A stretch of DNA of 64,000 nucleotides from assembly GCA_913043205.1 (NCBI GenBank), contig CAJWLF010000005.1:56902-120901 (forward strand), in the 5' to 3' direction. The notes under the pieces are model-generated. The model was given only the letters and a program-made list of their open reading frames with translations, was not told where the DNA came from and ran no database searches. Every line of letters starts with the position of its first letter. Position 1 is the stretch's first letter. Both the position numbers and the translations under genes were made by a program. This DNA is from an uncultured Chloroflexota bacterium. GTDB lineage: Bacteria; Chloroflexota; UBA11872; VXNJ01. Shown here one piece after another: positions 8,256 through 16,698 of this stretch.

Positions 8256-8656
8256 CTAACTATAATTTTTCTCCCACTTAACTTCCATTTTACTCCACAC
8301 TGGTTCGTATTCTCTCTCCATCAGTTCGATCTCATCCAATCTCTCTTGGTGTCTCTTGAGAACTGAATAAGCAGAGTTTCCAGTATCACCCTATCGTTTA
8401 CCTCTTGGGGTAGGGATACCTCTATCGTTGAGATGTTTTGTAATCTTCTTGTAACTCCAACCACTATCGTGAAGTGACTTGATGGTGTCGTGGAGTTCTT
8501 GTTGTTCTGGAGTGTATCTTTCTAACTGTCGGTAAACGAATCTGTTGGTTCTTACCAAGACAGTGAAATAGAGGAAGTGGGAATATTTGGGGTCTTTTAT
8601 TTCATCAGTTGAGAGTAATCCGTTGGTTTTACCCAAAGTTATTTCATCAGTTGAAA
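8256..8656 (-). pseudogene. Broken recombinase-tail / phage-like gene with an in-frame TAG
   Basis: The region encodes a peptide with TPEQQELHDTIKSLHDSGWS and ITKHLNDRGIPTPRGKR, the kind of helix-turn-helix tail seen after serine recombinase domains and in short marine phage-like proteins. The frame is interrupted by TAG at 8391-8393, directly after RGKR. Reading through it continues for 44 codons in the same frame (GDTGNSAYSVLKRHQERLDE, ending NYS) to a TAG at 8256. A single G-to-A change from TGG (Trp) would explain the break. No good start codon exists: the open frame runs back into the glmS coding region, and the recognisable part begins near 8596. No recombinase catalytic domain is present. 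Confidence 0.6.
8597..8654. repeat. 16-bp direct repeat at the glmS / relic junction
   Basis: TTATTTCATCAGTTGA occurs at 8597-8612 and again, identical, at 8639-8654, 42 bp apart, immediately beyond the glmS stop codon. It encodes the duplicated peptide STDEI in the relic frame. It may be a small duplication made during insertion or deletion at this junction. Confidence 0.75.
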
Positions 8657-10495
8657 CTACTCTACCGTGACCGTCTTGGCTAAGTTTCGGGGTTGGTCCA
8701 CGTCGCATCCTCTTTGAACAGCAATGTGATAAGCCAATATCTGTACAGGGATAGACAAAACTATCGGGGTGAGTAGTCGTGGACAGTTAGGCATAGGCAC
8801 GAAATGGTCAGCTTGGCCTTCCAGAACTGAATCACCTTCAAAGCCAATGGCAATTACTAGGCCATCCCGAGTTTTAGCTTCTTCAATATTACTTAGCATC
8901 TTCTCGTATACATCGTCTTGAGGAGCCAAGGCGATTACAGGCATCTCATCAGTGATCAGGGCGATAGGTCCATGTTTCATTTCGCCTGCGGGATAACCCT
9001 CGGCATGTATATACGAAATCTCCTTAAGCTTTAACGCACCTTCTAATGCGATCGGGTAATTGATGCCCCGGCCTATGTAAAGGAAGTCGAGCACGTTATG
9101 AAATTTGTCAGCCAATGATTCCAGAGTCGATTCTTGTTTTAGAGCTTGTTCTAATAAAGTTGGGGCTTTGTTGATGTTAGAAATCAAGGTAGAACATTCT
9201 TCCGAACTGATAGATGTTCTCAGTGCGCCCAAATGCGTGGCGACCAAATAGAGGACTGCCAGAACCGATGAAAAGGTTTTTGTTGCTGCAACACCTATTT
9301 CTAAGCCTGCCCTGGTAAAGACGACCGCATCTGCTTCCCTAGCCATGGTGCTTCCAAGTACGTTACATATTGCTACTACAGGTCCGCCACCCCTAGCTGC
9401 TGCCCGCATAGCTGCGAGGGTGTCGAATGTTTCGCCGGATTGGCTGATCGGAATGATAAGGCAATTGTTGTCCACGAGCGCTTTGCGGTATTGATGCTCC
9501 GATCCATAGTCAACCTCCGTAGGTATGCCGGCAATCTCTTCCAGGTAATATTTACCGACTAACCCTGCATGCCATGATGTGCCGCACGCCAGAATAATTG
9601 CGCGATTTATGCCGCTTAATTTGCCATCAATTTCGCTGAGCTCATCCAGGGTGAATCTTGAAGAGAGGGTGGTTGTTCGTTCACCTATTGTGTCTGCTAT
9701 TGCCCGTGGTTGTTCGTAAATCTCTTTCTGCATGAAATGCGTGAACCCACCTTTTTCGGCCATGTCTGCGTCCCAAGGATGCTCTTCGGCTTCCCGCAGT
9801 ATGGGTTCCCCTTCAAGTGTGATGAGATCGATGTGATTGTTGGTCAAGCGAGCCATTTCGCCGTCTTGCATCACAATAAAGTTTTTGGTGTGCTGCAGCA
9901 TTGCCGGAACATCGGATGCTACCAATGTTTCCTCATTACCGACACCGATCACCAGGGGGCTGGCGTGCCTCCCTACAATTATTTCTTTTGGTGCATGTCG
10001 AGACAAGACTGCGACAGCATATGTTCCTTCTAGCCTATTTAGGCAGGTGCGAACCGCGTCGTGTAATGGAACATCGTTATGCAAGTAGTGTTCAATTAAT
10101 TGCGCTATGACTTCAGTGTCTGTTTGCGATCTAAAATTATGGCCGAGATTTGTCAGCTCCCTCCTTAAATCACGGTGGTTTTCGATTATTCCGTTATGAA
10201 CAACGGCCACGCTTTGGCTGCTGTCTATGTGAGGATGCGCATTCGCTTTGTCAGGTTTTCCGTGGGTTGCCCATCTCGTATGACCTATACCGACTAGACC
10301 GTCTAGTTCATCAAGAGGAAGGGTTGCTTCAAAGTCTCGCAATTTACCTACACTACGTTCTACGCGAAGATCCCCAGTAGACTCAATAGTAGCGATTCCG
10401 GCTGAGTCATATCCTCGGTATTCGAGTTTACGGAGCCCTTCCAGGAGTATAGGTGCTGCCCGGCTTTTACCGAGGTATCCGACTATTCCGCACAT
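8657..10495 (-). CDS. glmS: Glutamine--fructose-6-phosphate aminotransferase (isomerizing)
   Basis: Makes glucosamine-6-phosphate from fructose-6-phosphate and glutamine, the first step to UDP-GlcNAc and peptidoglycan. At 612 residues it has the normal length. The N-terminal class II glutamine amidotransferase domain begins MCGIVGYLG with the nucleophile Cys2 exposed after Met removal. Two SIS sugar-isomerase domains follow (ACGTSWHAG and SQSGETFDT, then IGRGINYPIALEG), and the C-terminus ends in the typical PRNLAKTVTVE. The ATG overlaps the stop of the upstream ftsH-like gene by one base (TGATG), so the two are translationally coupled. No glmS ribozyme is expected or seen. Confidence 0.97.
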   Translation of the reverse strand: MCGIVGYLGKSRAAPILLEGLRKLEYRGYDSAGIATIESTGDLRVERSVGKLRDFEATLPLDELDGLVGIGHTRWATHGKPDKANAHPHIDSSQSVAVVHNGIIENHRDLRRELTNLGHNFRSQTDTEVIAQLIEHYLHNDVPLHDAVRTCLNRLEGTYAVAVLSRHAPKEIIVGRHASPLVIGVGNEETLVASDVPAMLQHTKNFIVMQDGEMARLTNNHIDLITLEGEPILREAEEHPWDADMAEKGGFTHFMQKEIYEQPRAIADTIGERTTTLSSRFTLDELSEIDGKLSGINRAIILACGTSWHAGLVGKYYLEEIAGIPTEVDYGSEHQYRKALVDNNCLIIPISQSGETFDTLAAMRAAARGGGPVVAICNVLGSTMAREADAVVFTRAGLEIGVAATKTFSSVLAVLYLVATHLGALRTSISSEECSTLISNINKAPTLLEQALKQESTLESLADKFHNVLDFLYIGRGINYPIALEGALKLKEISYIHAEGYPAGEMKHGPIALITDEMPVIALAPQDDVYEKMLSNIEEAKTRDGLVIAIGFEGDSVLEGQADHFVPMPNCPRLLTPIVLSIPVQILAYHIAVQRGCDVDQPRNLAKTVTVE

Positions 10496-12366
10496 CAGCT
10501 ACCTTCTTGGTTTTGTTCAGCTGACCCCAAATTTGTTTCAGATGTAGAGCCATTTGTGGTGTCTTCTTCCTCTATCGACTCGTTCTGTATAGGTTCATTA
10601 GGGGATGCTAGTTGGGGTTTTGCGTTGCTGGCGATTCCACCTGCTCCTACCAGAACATAATCTGGCAATATTCTGGGTCCTCTTCCGTGAGCTATAAGGT
10701 CATCGTGCTTAGCGATTATCTCAATAACGTCTTGCCCATCGAGCTCGTGGGATTGCAGAAGTTGCTCTGCAATTTCATGCATAGCCCCTGCATATTTCAC
10801 AAGTAGGGCTTTGGCCTTCTTAAATTCTTGTTCTAGCACCTGCTCGACTCTAGTTTTAGTCTCAGGATCAAGCTGCCCCATGCCCCATGGCAGTATTGAA
10901 AAAAGGCTGCCGTCCATCCCCCATATGGTGAGCATGTTGTATGCAGTTTGGGTAGCGTGTGCTAAATCTGAACTTACCCCACTCATTCGGGTGCCTAAGA
11001 ACAACTCTTCTGCTGCACGGCTGGCAAGAGCGACTTGTATAGAAGCCAACGCTTCTTCTCTGATCAATGTGTAACGTTCTTCTAATGGCTGTGCTGCTGC
11101 AAACCCGAGAGCTTCGCCATGACGTATTATTGTGACTTTAGCCAGCCTGTGATGGGGAAGTAGTTTTACTTGGGCGACAGCGTGACCTGCCTCATGATAG
11201 GCGATACGCCGGCGTTCCTCTTCTGACATGTTCCGAATGGGTTCTCGCAACCCATATTCGTGATCTTCCCGTGCTCTTGTGAAATCTGCGTAATTGATGG
11301 CGTCGCGATCATCGAAATGTGCGTGAATTACTGCTTCATTCAGCAGATGCTTGATGGTGACTGGAGTGGCTCCAATCAAGTCATTTGACATTCGGTCGAG
11401 GGGCATCTCTTCATGGCGTATTTTGGCCAAATAATAAGCTGTTATGTCCTTACGACCATCGAAGTCTGGAGCCTCTACCCGGATTTGACGGTCGAAACGT
11501 CCTGGGCGCAGCAACGCTTGATCAAGAGTTTCAGCTAGGTTGGTGGCACCCATAGTTAGTACAGGAGGGAGTTCCGCCCTTTGTTTACGTAATCCAAGTC
11601 TTCGTAAAACCCGTGCACGAAGACCATTGTCAAAATTTGGAGGATCCATCTGCAAGAGTAGTTCATTTAGGATCATGGCCCCCATATTCATGCCCATAAA
11701 TCCACCGCCCATCATTCCCCCTCCAGTACTACCACTACGGGCCATCCCAATGGCGTCAATTTCATCAATGAATACGATCGCCCCACCGTGTTTATGGGCC
11801 AATTTGCGTGCTTTACCATACAGCATCATTACCCGTAAATTTCCAACACCCATGAACATATTCGAGAATCCTGGTGCGGAGGCGTAACCGAAAGGCAAGC
11901 CAGCTTCCGTAGCTATAGCTTGTGCAAGATAGCTCTTTCCTGTTCCTGGGGGCCCTTCAAGAAGTAATCCTTTAGTATGCTCTCCCCCCATAGTTTTTAC
12001 TTCCGCACGACCCTTGAGAATCATCACGATCCTCCGTGCTACTTCTAATACTTGATCGTTACCCCTGTAGTCGTCGAATGACACACCGGTTTCTCCCGGC
12101 TGGACCCAATAGACTCGTCCTCTTCCAAGAAATAAAAATAAGGCGCCAAACTGGACAATAAGAAATACAGCTCCGAGAAGAAATTGTGCGATTGTAAGAA
12201 AAATTCCCGCCATCACGTCGGTCGCAGTTGCCCAGAGAGCCACCATGGCTATAGTAAGAGCTAGCCAGAGTAAGGAGCGGTACTTGTTGGCCCAGATGAA
12301 ATCTAGTAACCCGCCGCTATTGGCAAGGCTAGCACGTTGACGAATGTCTATATTTTTTTCATTCAT
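10495..12366 (-). CDS. FtsH-like membrane AAA+ zinc metalloprotease
   Basis: ATP-driven protease of the cytoplasmic membrane. Two closely spaced N-terminal membrane helices, without the usual periplasmic domain between them, are followed by an AAA+ module: Walker A GPPGTGKS, Walker B AIVFIDEIDAIG and the arginine-finger region LLRPGRFDRQI. A peptidase M41 domain follows with the zinc motif HEAGH and the third-ligand region SGVSSDLAHAT. A Gly/Met-rich insertion (GGGMMGGGFMGMNMG) sits just after Walker B and is unusual. The C-terminal tail is acidic and low-complexity. It resembles FtsH paralogs rather than the essential FtsH, hence no gene symbol. It forms an operon with glmS. Confidence 0.9.
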   Translation of the reverse strand: MNEKNIDIRQRASLANSGGLLDFIWANKYRSLLWLALTIAMVALWATATDVMAGIFLTIAQFLLGAVFLIVQFGALFLFLGRGRVYWVQPGETGVSFDDYRGNDQVLEVARRIVMILKGRAEVKTMGGEHTKGLLLEGPPGTGKSYLAQAIATEAGLPFGYASAPGFSNMFMGVGNLRVMMLYGKARKLAHKHGGAIVFIDEIDAIGMARSGSTGGGMMGGGFMGMNMGAMILNELLLQMDPPNFDNGLRARVLRRLGLRKQRAELPPVLTMGATNLAETLDQALLRPGRFDRQIRVEAPDFDGRKDITAYYLAKIRHEEMPLDRMSNDLIGATPVTIKHLLNEAVIHAHFDDRDAINYADFTRAREDHEYGLREPIRNMSEEERRRIAYHEAGHAVAQVKLLPHHRLAKVTIIRHGEALGFAAAQPLEERYTLIREEALASIQVALASRAAEELFLGTRMSGVSSDLAHATQTAYNMLTIWGMDGSLFSILPWGMGQLDPETKTRVEQVLEQEFKKAKALLVKYAGAMHEIAEQLLQSHELDGQDVIEIIAKHDDLIAHGRGPRILPDYVLVGAGGIASNAKPQLASPNEPIQNESIEEEDTTNGSTSETNLGSAEQNQEGS

Positions 12367-12489
12367 TTACGAACATCCTTACGCGCGAGCAACGGATAGG
12401 TGCGTTTTTCGCTTGCCCATCCTTCGAGATTTGCTTTGAGTATAGACTTGTATGTGGTTCCGTCCATTTATACGTATACGATAATTGAG

Positions 12490-13203
12490 CTAGCATTGAA
12501 GCTCACTAGCTAAGTCAAGGAAGTTTTTTGCGATTACATCAAAATGCTTAGTATCTGGCATGGGAACCTTGCAATTTGGTCCGAATTCTAACGGGCGATG
12601 AACGTAGGCTGTTTTCATACCTACTTGCTTTGCTGCTTCTAGATCGCCGGTATGAGCAGCGACCATCATCACTTTATCAGCAGGCAAGCTGAGTAGGTTG
12701 CATGCAGTCTGGTAAGTTCTGTGGTCTGGTTTGTAATGACCGGCTAACTCAGCGGATATTATGCAGTCCCATGGCAAATCAGAAAACTTGGCCATGTTAG
12801 TGAGCATAGAAAAATTACCGTTCGACAATGTTGATATTACAAAATGGTTTTTGAGGATTTGCAATCCTTCTACTGCGTCTGGCCATGGAGTGAGCCTATG
12901 CCATGATTGATTAAGTTGACGTATGTCGGGTTCACATATGCTGTGGACTCCACAATCTACGAGTAAGTCATCTAGCAACATACGATGGAGATCATCGAGG
13001 TTATGCCAGGGGAGTTCACCGGTCCGGACTTTATCCATGGCCGGGGCATAGCCTTTACGCCAACTGTCAGCAAATTCATTCCAATTGAGTTCGACCCCAT
13101 GCCTGCTTAAAACTGTTTGTGCTTCAATGGCAATTGAGGATCTCCAATCTACGACTGTGCCGAAGACGTCAAAGACCAGTGCTTCACTGTTCGATCTTGC
13201 CAT
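12490..13203 (-). CDS. (S)-2-haloacid dehalogenase-like protein, HAD type II
   Basis: HAD-superfamily hydrolase predicted to remove halogen from short 2-haloacids. Residues of L-2-haloacid dehalogenases are in place: nucleophile Asp12 in FDVFGTVVD, the Ser-Asn pair in STLSNGN, Lys in GHYKPD, and AAHTGDLEAAK (the family usually has AxHxWD, so Trp is replaced by Gly). At 237 residues it is of normal length. It lies 13 bp downstream of a sulfatase on the same strand. The substrate may be a different small acid, since the family is broad. Confidence 0.82.
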   Translation of the reverse strand: MARSNSEALVFDVFGTVVDWRSSIAIEAQTVLSRHGVELNWNEFADSWRKGYAPAMDKVRTGELPWHNLDDLHRMLLDDLLVDCGVHSICEPDIRQLNQSWHRLTPWPDAVEGLQILKNHFVISTLSNGNFSMLTNMAKFSDLPWDCIISAELAGHYKPDHRTYQTACNLLSLPADKVMMVAAHTGDLEAAKQVGMKTAYVHRPLEFGPNCKVPMPDTKHFDVIAKNFLDLASELQC

Positions 13204-13216
13204 TCCTTACCGCCCT

Positions 13217-14860
13217 CTAGCCAGTATCGTTCTCGTAATCAGGCAACCACTTTGTGAAGCGAGCTGCTGCGGGCAAGGTGACAATCTCTTGCCATGGCCT
13301 TACCTCAGAGCGGCTGGCCCAGTCTTTGTAAATCTGTTCCATAGCATCTACCCGTTTGGGATCTTTCTCGGCTAGATCATTTAATTCAGTCCGGTCTTCT
13401 CGCATGTTGTAGAGTTCCCAACCTCTTGGATGACGATTTACTAGTTTCCAATCACCGATTCGCACAGCCCTATTGCCTTCATGTTCCCACATTATTGGTC
13501 GCTCACGTTCAATGCTTGCATTGCTAAAAGCCGGTAACAAGCTTTGCCCTTGCATAGGAGTGATAGCGTGATCGTTGTATTCGCTTGGGTAATCAGCATC
13601 GGCTGCATCAAGACATGTTGCCATTACATCTATTACATGACCGATGGAATGATTTATGGAACCAGCTTGTGCAAAATTTGGCCAATGTGCGATGAACGGG
13701 GTTGCGATGCCGCCTTCATGTGTCCAGTGCTTGTACAGCTTGAAAGGGCTGTTGCTAGCGTTAGCCCAAGGCAGATCGTAGCTCATGTATGTTGTTTCAT
13801 CGCCAGGGTCGAGCCCGGCGATGTTGCCACTTCTGACTGTCGTGCCACTCCGAGTAGTAGTAGGCGCTGTTTCTCGAATGCCGTCCTCTTCTAGAAGCTC
13901 GGCGCACCCGCCATTATCTGAAAGGAACATGACCAGTGTGTCTTGCGTGACTTCAGCTTGGTCCAGAGCTGCCATAATCTTTCCTATCCCCTGATCCATA
14001 CGGTCCACTTGGGCTGCATATACAGCCATTCTTAAGTCTTCCCAGCTCTTGTCATTCACTTCTTCCCAAGGGGGCGAATTTTTATCCCTTGGTGTGATGT
14101 CCCAGTCGTCTTGTAGAATGCCGATAGCCTTCAATTCTTCGTGGCGGCTTGTACGCAGATGATCCCATCCTTTGCGGTATTCGCCTCGGTATCTCTCTAT
14201 ATCTTCTTCAAGTGCATGCAGTGGCCAATGTGGTGCGGTGAAGCCGACATAAAGAAAAAATGGATTTTCCTTGTCAGCGTAGTCCTGTACGAAACTTGCG
14301 GCATTTTCAGCGATAGCATCTGTGTAGTAATAGTCACCGTAGTTGTCGGGCTCTATAACTTCGTCGTTAGACATTAATGAGTGAGGGTCGAAGAAATTGC
14401 CGCTCCCGGCAAGCGTGCCATAGAACTTATCGAATCCCCTTTGACGTGGTGTGGGGTGCGTTTCGTCCCCAATGCATATGTTTTGCCATTTGTTTGCGGG
14501 ATAATCGCCACCGACATGCCATTTGCCGGACATGGCAGTGTTGTAACCCGAGGATTTTAGTGCTTCAGCTATCGTGACACAGTTGTTGTTGAGGAATCCT
14601 CGGTATCCGGGAAGCCCGAAGTCAGTCACCATAAATCCCACTCCCGCTTGGTGAGGATAAAGTCCGGTTAGTAGGGATGCCCGGGTGGGACAACAGCGAG
14701 CATAGTTGTAGAACTGGGAGAATCGCACACCTCCAGCTGCCAGCCGATCCAAGTTTGGGGTACTGATCTCAGCGCCATAACATCCTATATCTGAAAACCC
14801 CATATCATCGACCATAATTAATACGATATTTGGGCGGGTGGCCTTACTCGTGGAAGTCAT
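13217..14860 (-). CDS. Sulfatase, CCPTR type (arylsulfatase A-like)
   Basis: Hydrolyses a sulfate ester. It has the N-terminal alkaline-phosphatase-fold start PNIVLIMVDDMGFSD (metal ligands Asp18-Asp19) and the formylglycine signature C-C-P-T-R, in which Cys56 should be converted to formylglycine. A second metal site lies in SDNGG. The C-terminal subdomain contains the recurrent NMREDRTELNDLA segment. No signal peptide is present, so it should act in the cytoplasm. A clear aaggag lies upstream of the ATG. It is closely related to the sulfatases at 14910, 22036 and 24678. The sugar substrate cannot be read from sequence. Confidence 0.93.
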   Translation of the reverse strand: MTSTSKATRPNIVLIMVDDMGFSDIGCYGAEISTPNLDRLAAGGVRFSQFYNYARCCPTRASLLTGLYPHQAGVGFMVTDFGLPGYRGFLNNNCVTIAEALKSSGYNTAMSGKWHVGGDYPANKWQNICIGDETHPTPRQRGFDKFYGTLAGSGNFFDPHSLMSNDEVIEPDNYGDYYYTDAIAENAASFVQDYADKENPFFLYVGFTAPHWPLHALEEDIERYRGEYRKGWDHLRTSRHEELKAIGILQDDWDITPRDKNSPPWEEVNDKSWEDLRMAVYAAQVDRMDQGIGKIMAALDQAEVTQDTLVMFLSDNGGCAELLEEDGIRETAPTTTRSGTTVRSGNIAGLDPGDETTYMSYDLPWANASNSPFKLYKHWTHEGGIATPFIAHWPNFAQAGSINHSIGHVIDVMATCLDAADADYPSEYNDHAITPMQGQSLLPAFSNASIERERPIMWEHEGNRAVRIGDWKLVNRHPRGWELYNMREDRTELNDLAEKDPKRVDAMEQIYKDWASRSEVRPWQEIVTLPAAARFTKWLPDYENDTG

Positions 14861-14909
14861 AAGTTATACATTCTCCTTTTTCAGAAATTTGACCATGTTG
14901 GGGAGTCCT

Positions 14910-16550
14910 TTAGGAAGATGGAGGAGCTTGTTCTTTCAACCGTTTCCGTGTTGCGGTCATGTCTGGGTGATCCAGGACTCTTTCCCATGGTATAACGTAG
15001 GAACGGGATGCCCAACTATCGTATAAGCCAGTCATCTCCAAAATCCGTTCTGGCATTTTGCGAGCGAGATTGTTTGTCTCGGTGCGGTCTTCATCCATGT
15101 TATACAGCTCAAAATCCCCAGGGAATTTGCGCACCAATTTCCATTCGTTTTGTCTGACCGCAATATTGCCTTCATGTTCCCAAAACAGCTCCCCGTCACG
15201 TGTCCAGCTTTCGTTTTCGAATGCAGGAAGTAAGCTTTGTCCTTGCATTGGGCGCAATTTGAATCCATCGCGATCTTCAGGATATTGCCCTCCAGCTGCG
15301 TCTAGGCATGTGGCCATTACGTCAATTATGTGTCCTGCCCCTCTAAAGACTCTGTGTTCCTTATCAATAACGTCTGGCCAGTACGCGATAAATGGAGTAG
15401 AAATGCCGCCTTCATGCGTCCAGTGCTTAAACAGCCTGAATGGGCTGTTGCTTGCATTGGCCCAGGATAGATCGTAGCTCATGTATGTGTCGGCTGGGCC
15501 AGGCATAACATCTTTAGTATTACCAGTTTTTACGTCTTGGCCATCGCGTGTTTTGCTAGGGGCAAATTCGAATCGACCATCTTCCTTGAGAAACTCAGCA
15601 CATCCTCCATTGTCGGACAAGAACATAATCAAGGTGTTGTTTTCTATATCCATAGCCCGAAGCTTCGTCAGGATTTTGCCAATGTTTTGGTCCATTCGAT
15701 CAATCTGAGCTGCATATACCGCCATACGAGCATCTTCCCAGTCTTGATCTTCTACAGTGTTCCAGTCCAGTTGATTTTCGTCTCTTTGGGATATAGCCCA
15801 TTTTGCATCTATTACCCCAGAACCTTTTGCTTCCTCATAGCGTGATTTACGTAGTTCGTCCCACCCGTTTCTATACCGTCCCTTGTATTTTGCAATGTCT
15901 TCTTCGAATGCATGTAGCGGCCAATGAGGGGCGGTGAAAGCTGTGTACAAGAAAAAGGGTTCCTCTTTGGCCCCCATGTCATCGATGAATTTAACAGAAT
16001 GATCTCCGATGGCATCTGTGTAGTAATAATCATCTCCCTCTGGTTCGATGTGGTCGTAATCACTAACTAATGTATGGGGATTAAAGAAGCTTCCTGCGCC
16101 GATAAGGGTTCCATAGTGATGGTCAAAACCTCGTTGTACGGGCATCGGCCAGCCAGGTTCCCCGGGTCGGGCAGACTCAGGGGTGGAGAGTAAGTAGTCG
16201 CCACCAACGTGCCACTTCCCAGCCATTGCAGTGTTGTAGCCAGAAATCTTCAATGCTTCGCCGATAGTTATTGTGTTGTCGTTGATAAACCCGCGATAGC
16301 CCTCCCATCCTAGGTCTACGGTCATGTGGCCAATACCGGCTTGATGTGGATATACACCAGTCAAGAGCGCAGCTCTTGTAGGGCAACATCGTGCGTAATT
16401 ATAGAACTGTGAAAAAGATGCACCGCTGGCACTCATATGATCTAGATTTGGCGTGTTGATTTCAGATCCATAACAGCCAATGTCAGAGAACCCCATGTCA
16501 TCTACCATGATGAGGATTATGTTGGGCCGTTGACCCGTTCCTTTTGACAT
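14910..16550 (-). CDS. Sulfatase, CCPTR type (arylsulfatase A-like)
   Basis: Second member of the CCPTR group, same length as its neighbour and co-oriented with a 49-bp gap, so probably one transcript with the 13217 sulfatase and the dehalogenase. Metal ligands Asp17-Asp18 lie in MVDDMGFSD, the modified residue is Cys55 in C-C-P-T-R, and SDNGG and MDEDRTETNNLA are conserved. It lacks a signal peptide. An gaaagg Shine-Dalgarno precedes the ATG. It is the first gene of the minus-strand run and faces a divergent enolase-superfamily gene across a region holding a perfect inverted repeat. Confidence 0.93.
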   Translation of the reverse strand: MSKGTGQRPNIILIMVDDMGFSDIGCYGSEINTPNLDHMSASGASFSQFYNYARCCPTRAALLTGVYPHQAGIGHMTVDLGWEGYRGFINDNTITIGEALKISGYNTAMAGKWHVGGDYLLSTPESARPGEPGWPMPVQRGFDHHYGTLIGAGSFFNPHTLVSDYDHIEPEGDDYYYTDAIGDHSVKFIDDMGAKEEPFFLYTAFTAPHWPLHAFEEDIAKYKGRYRNGWDELRKSRYEEAKGSGVIDAKWAISQRDENQLDWNTVEDQDWEDARMAVYAAQIDRMDQNIGKILTKLRAMDIENNTLIMFLSDNGGCAEFLKEDGRFEFAPSKTRDGQDVKTGNTKDVMPGPADTYMSYDLSWANASNSPFRLFKHWTHEGGISTPFIAYWPDVIDKEHRVFRGAGHIIDVMATCLDAAGGQYPEDRDGFKLRPMQGQSLLPAFENESWTRDGELFWEHEGNIAVRQNEWKLVRKFPGDFELYNMDEDRTETNNLARKMPERILEMTGLYDSWASRSYVIPWERVLDHPDMTATRKRLKEQAPPSS

Positions 16551-16625
16551 TAGGGCATACCTTTCATTAATCGCATTGGCGAAGTTGTCCGTGTAGATGC
16601 TAAGTCACTAATGTATGTATAGCCA

Positions 16626-16646
16626 AACCAAAACCTGATTTTGGTT
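16626..16646. promoter_or_regulatory. Perfect inverted repeat between divergent catabolic genes (candidate operator)
   Basis: AACCAAAA, a 5-nt spacer (CCTGA), then TTTTGGTT: two perfect 8-bp arms. It sits centrally in the 148-bp space between the divergent sulfatase (start 16550) and enolase-superfamily gene (start 16699), the expected place for a dimeric regulator controlling both. No regulator gene is adjacent. There is no T-run, so it is unlikely to be a terminator. Confidence 0.5.
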
Positions 16647-16698
16647 CATAATTGACTGTCGACTGATCTGTAAAACTTTGATGGAGCGAGAGGGGCCT

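Noticed and set aside
8391..8708. Intact 105-residue gene starting at ATG 8708
   Set aside because: Its first 17 codons overlap the glmS coding region in another frame and encode nothing family-like; the recognisable part continues past the TAG at 8391. It is treated as a pseudogene.
16652..16676. Promoter TTGACT ... TAAAAC ahead of the enolase-superfamily gene
   Set aside because: The spacing is 13 bp, too short for a typical sigma-70 promoter.
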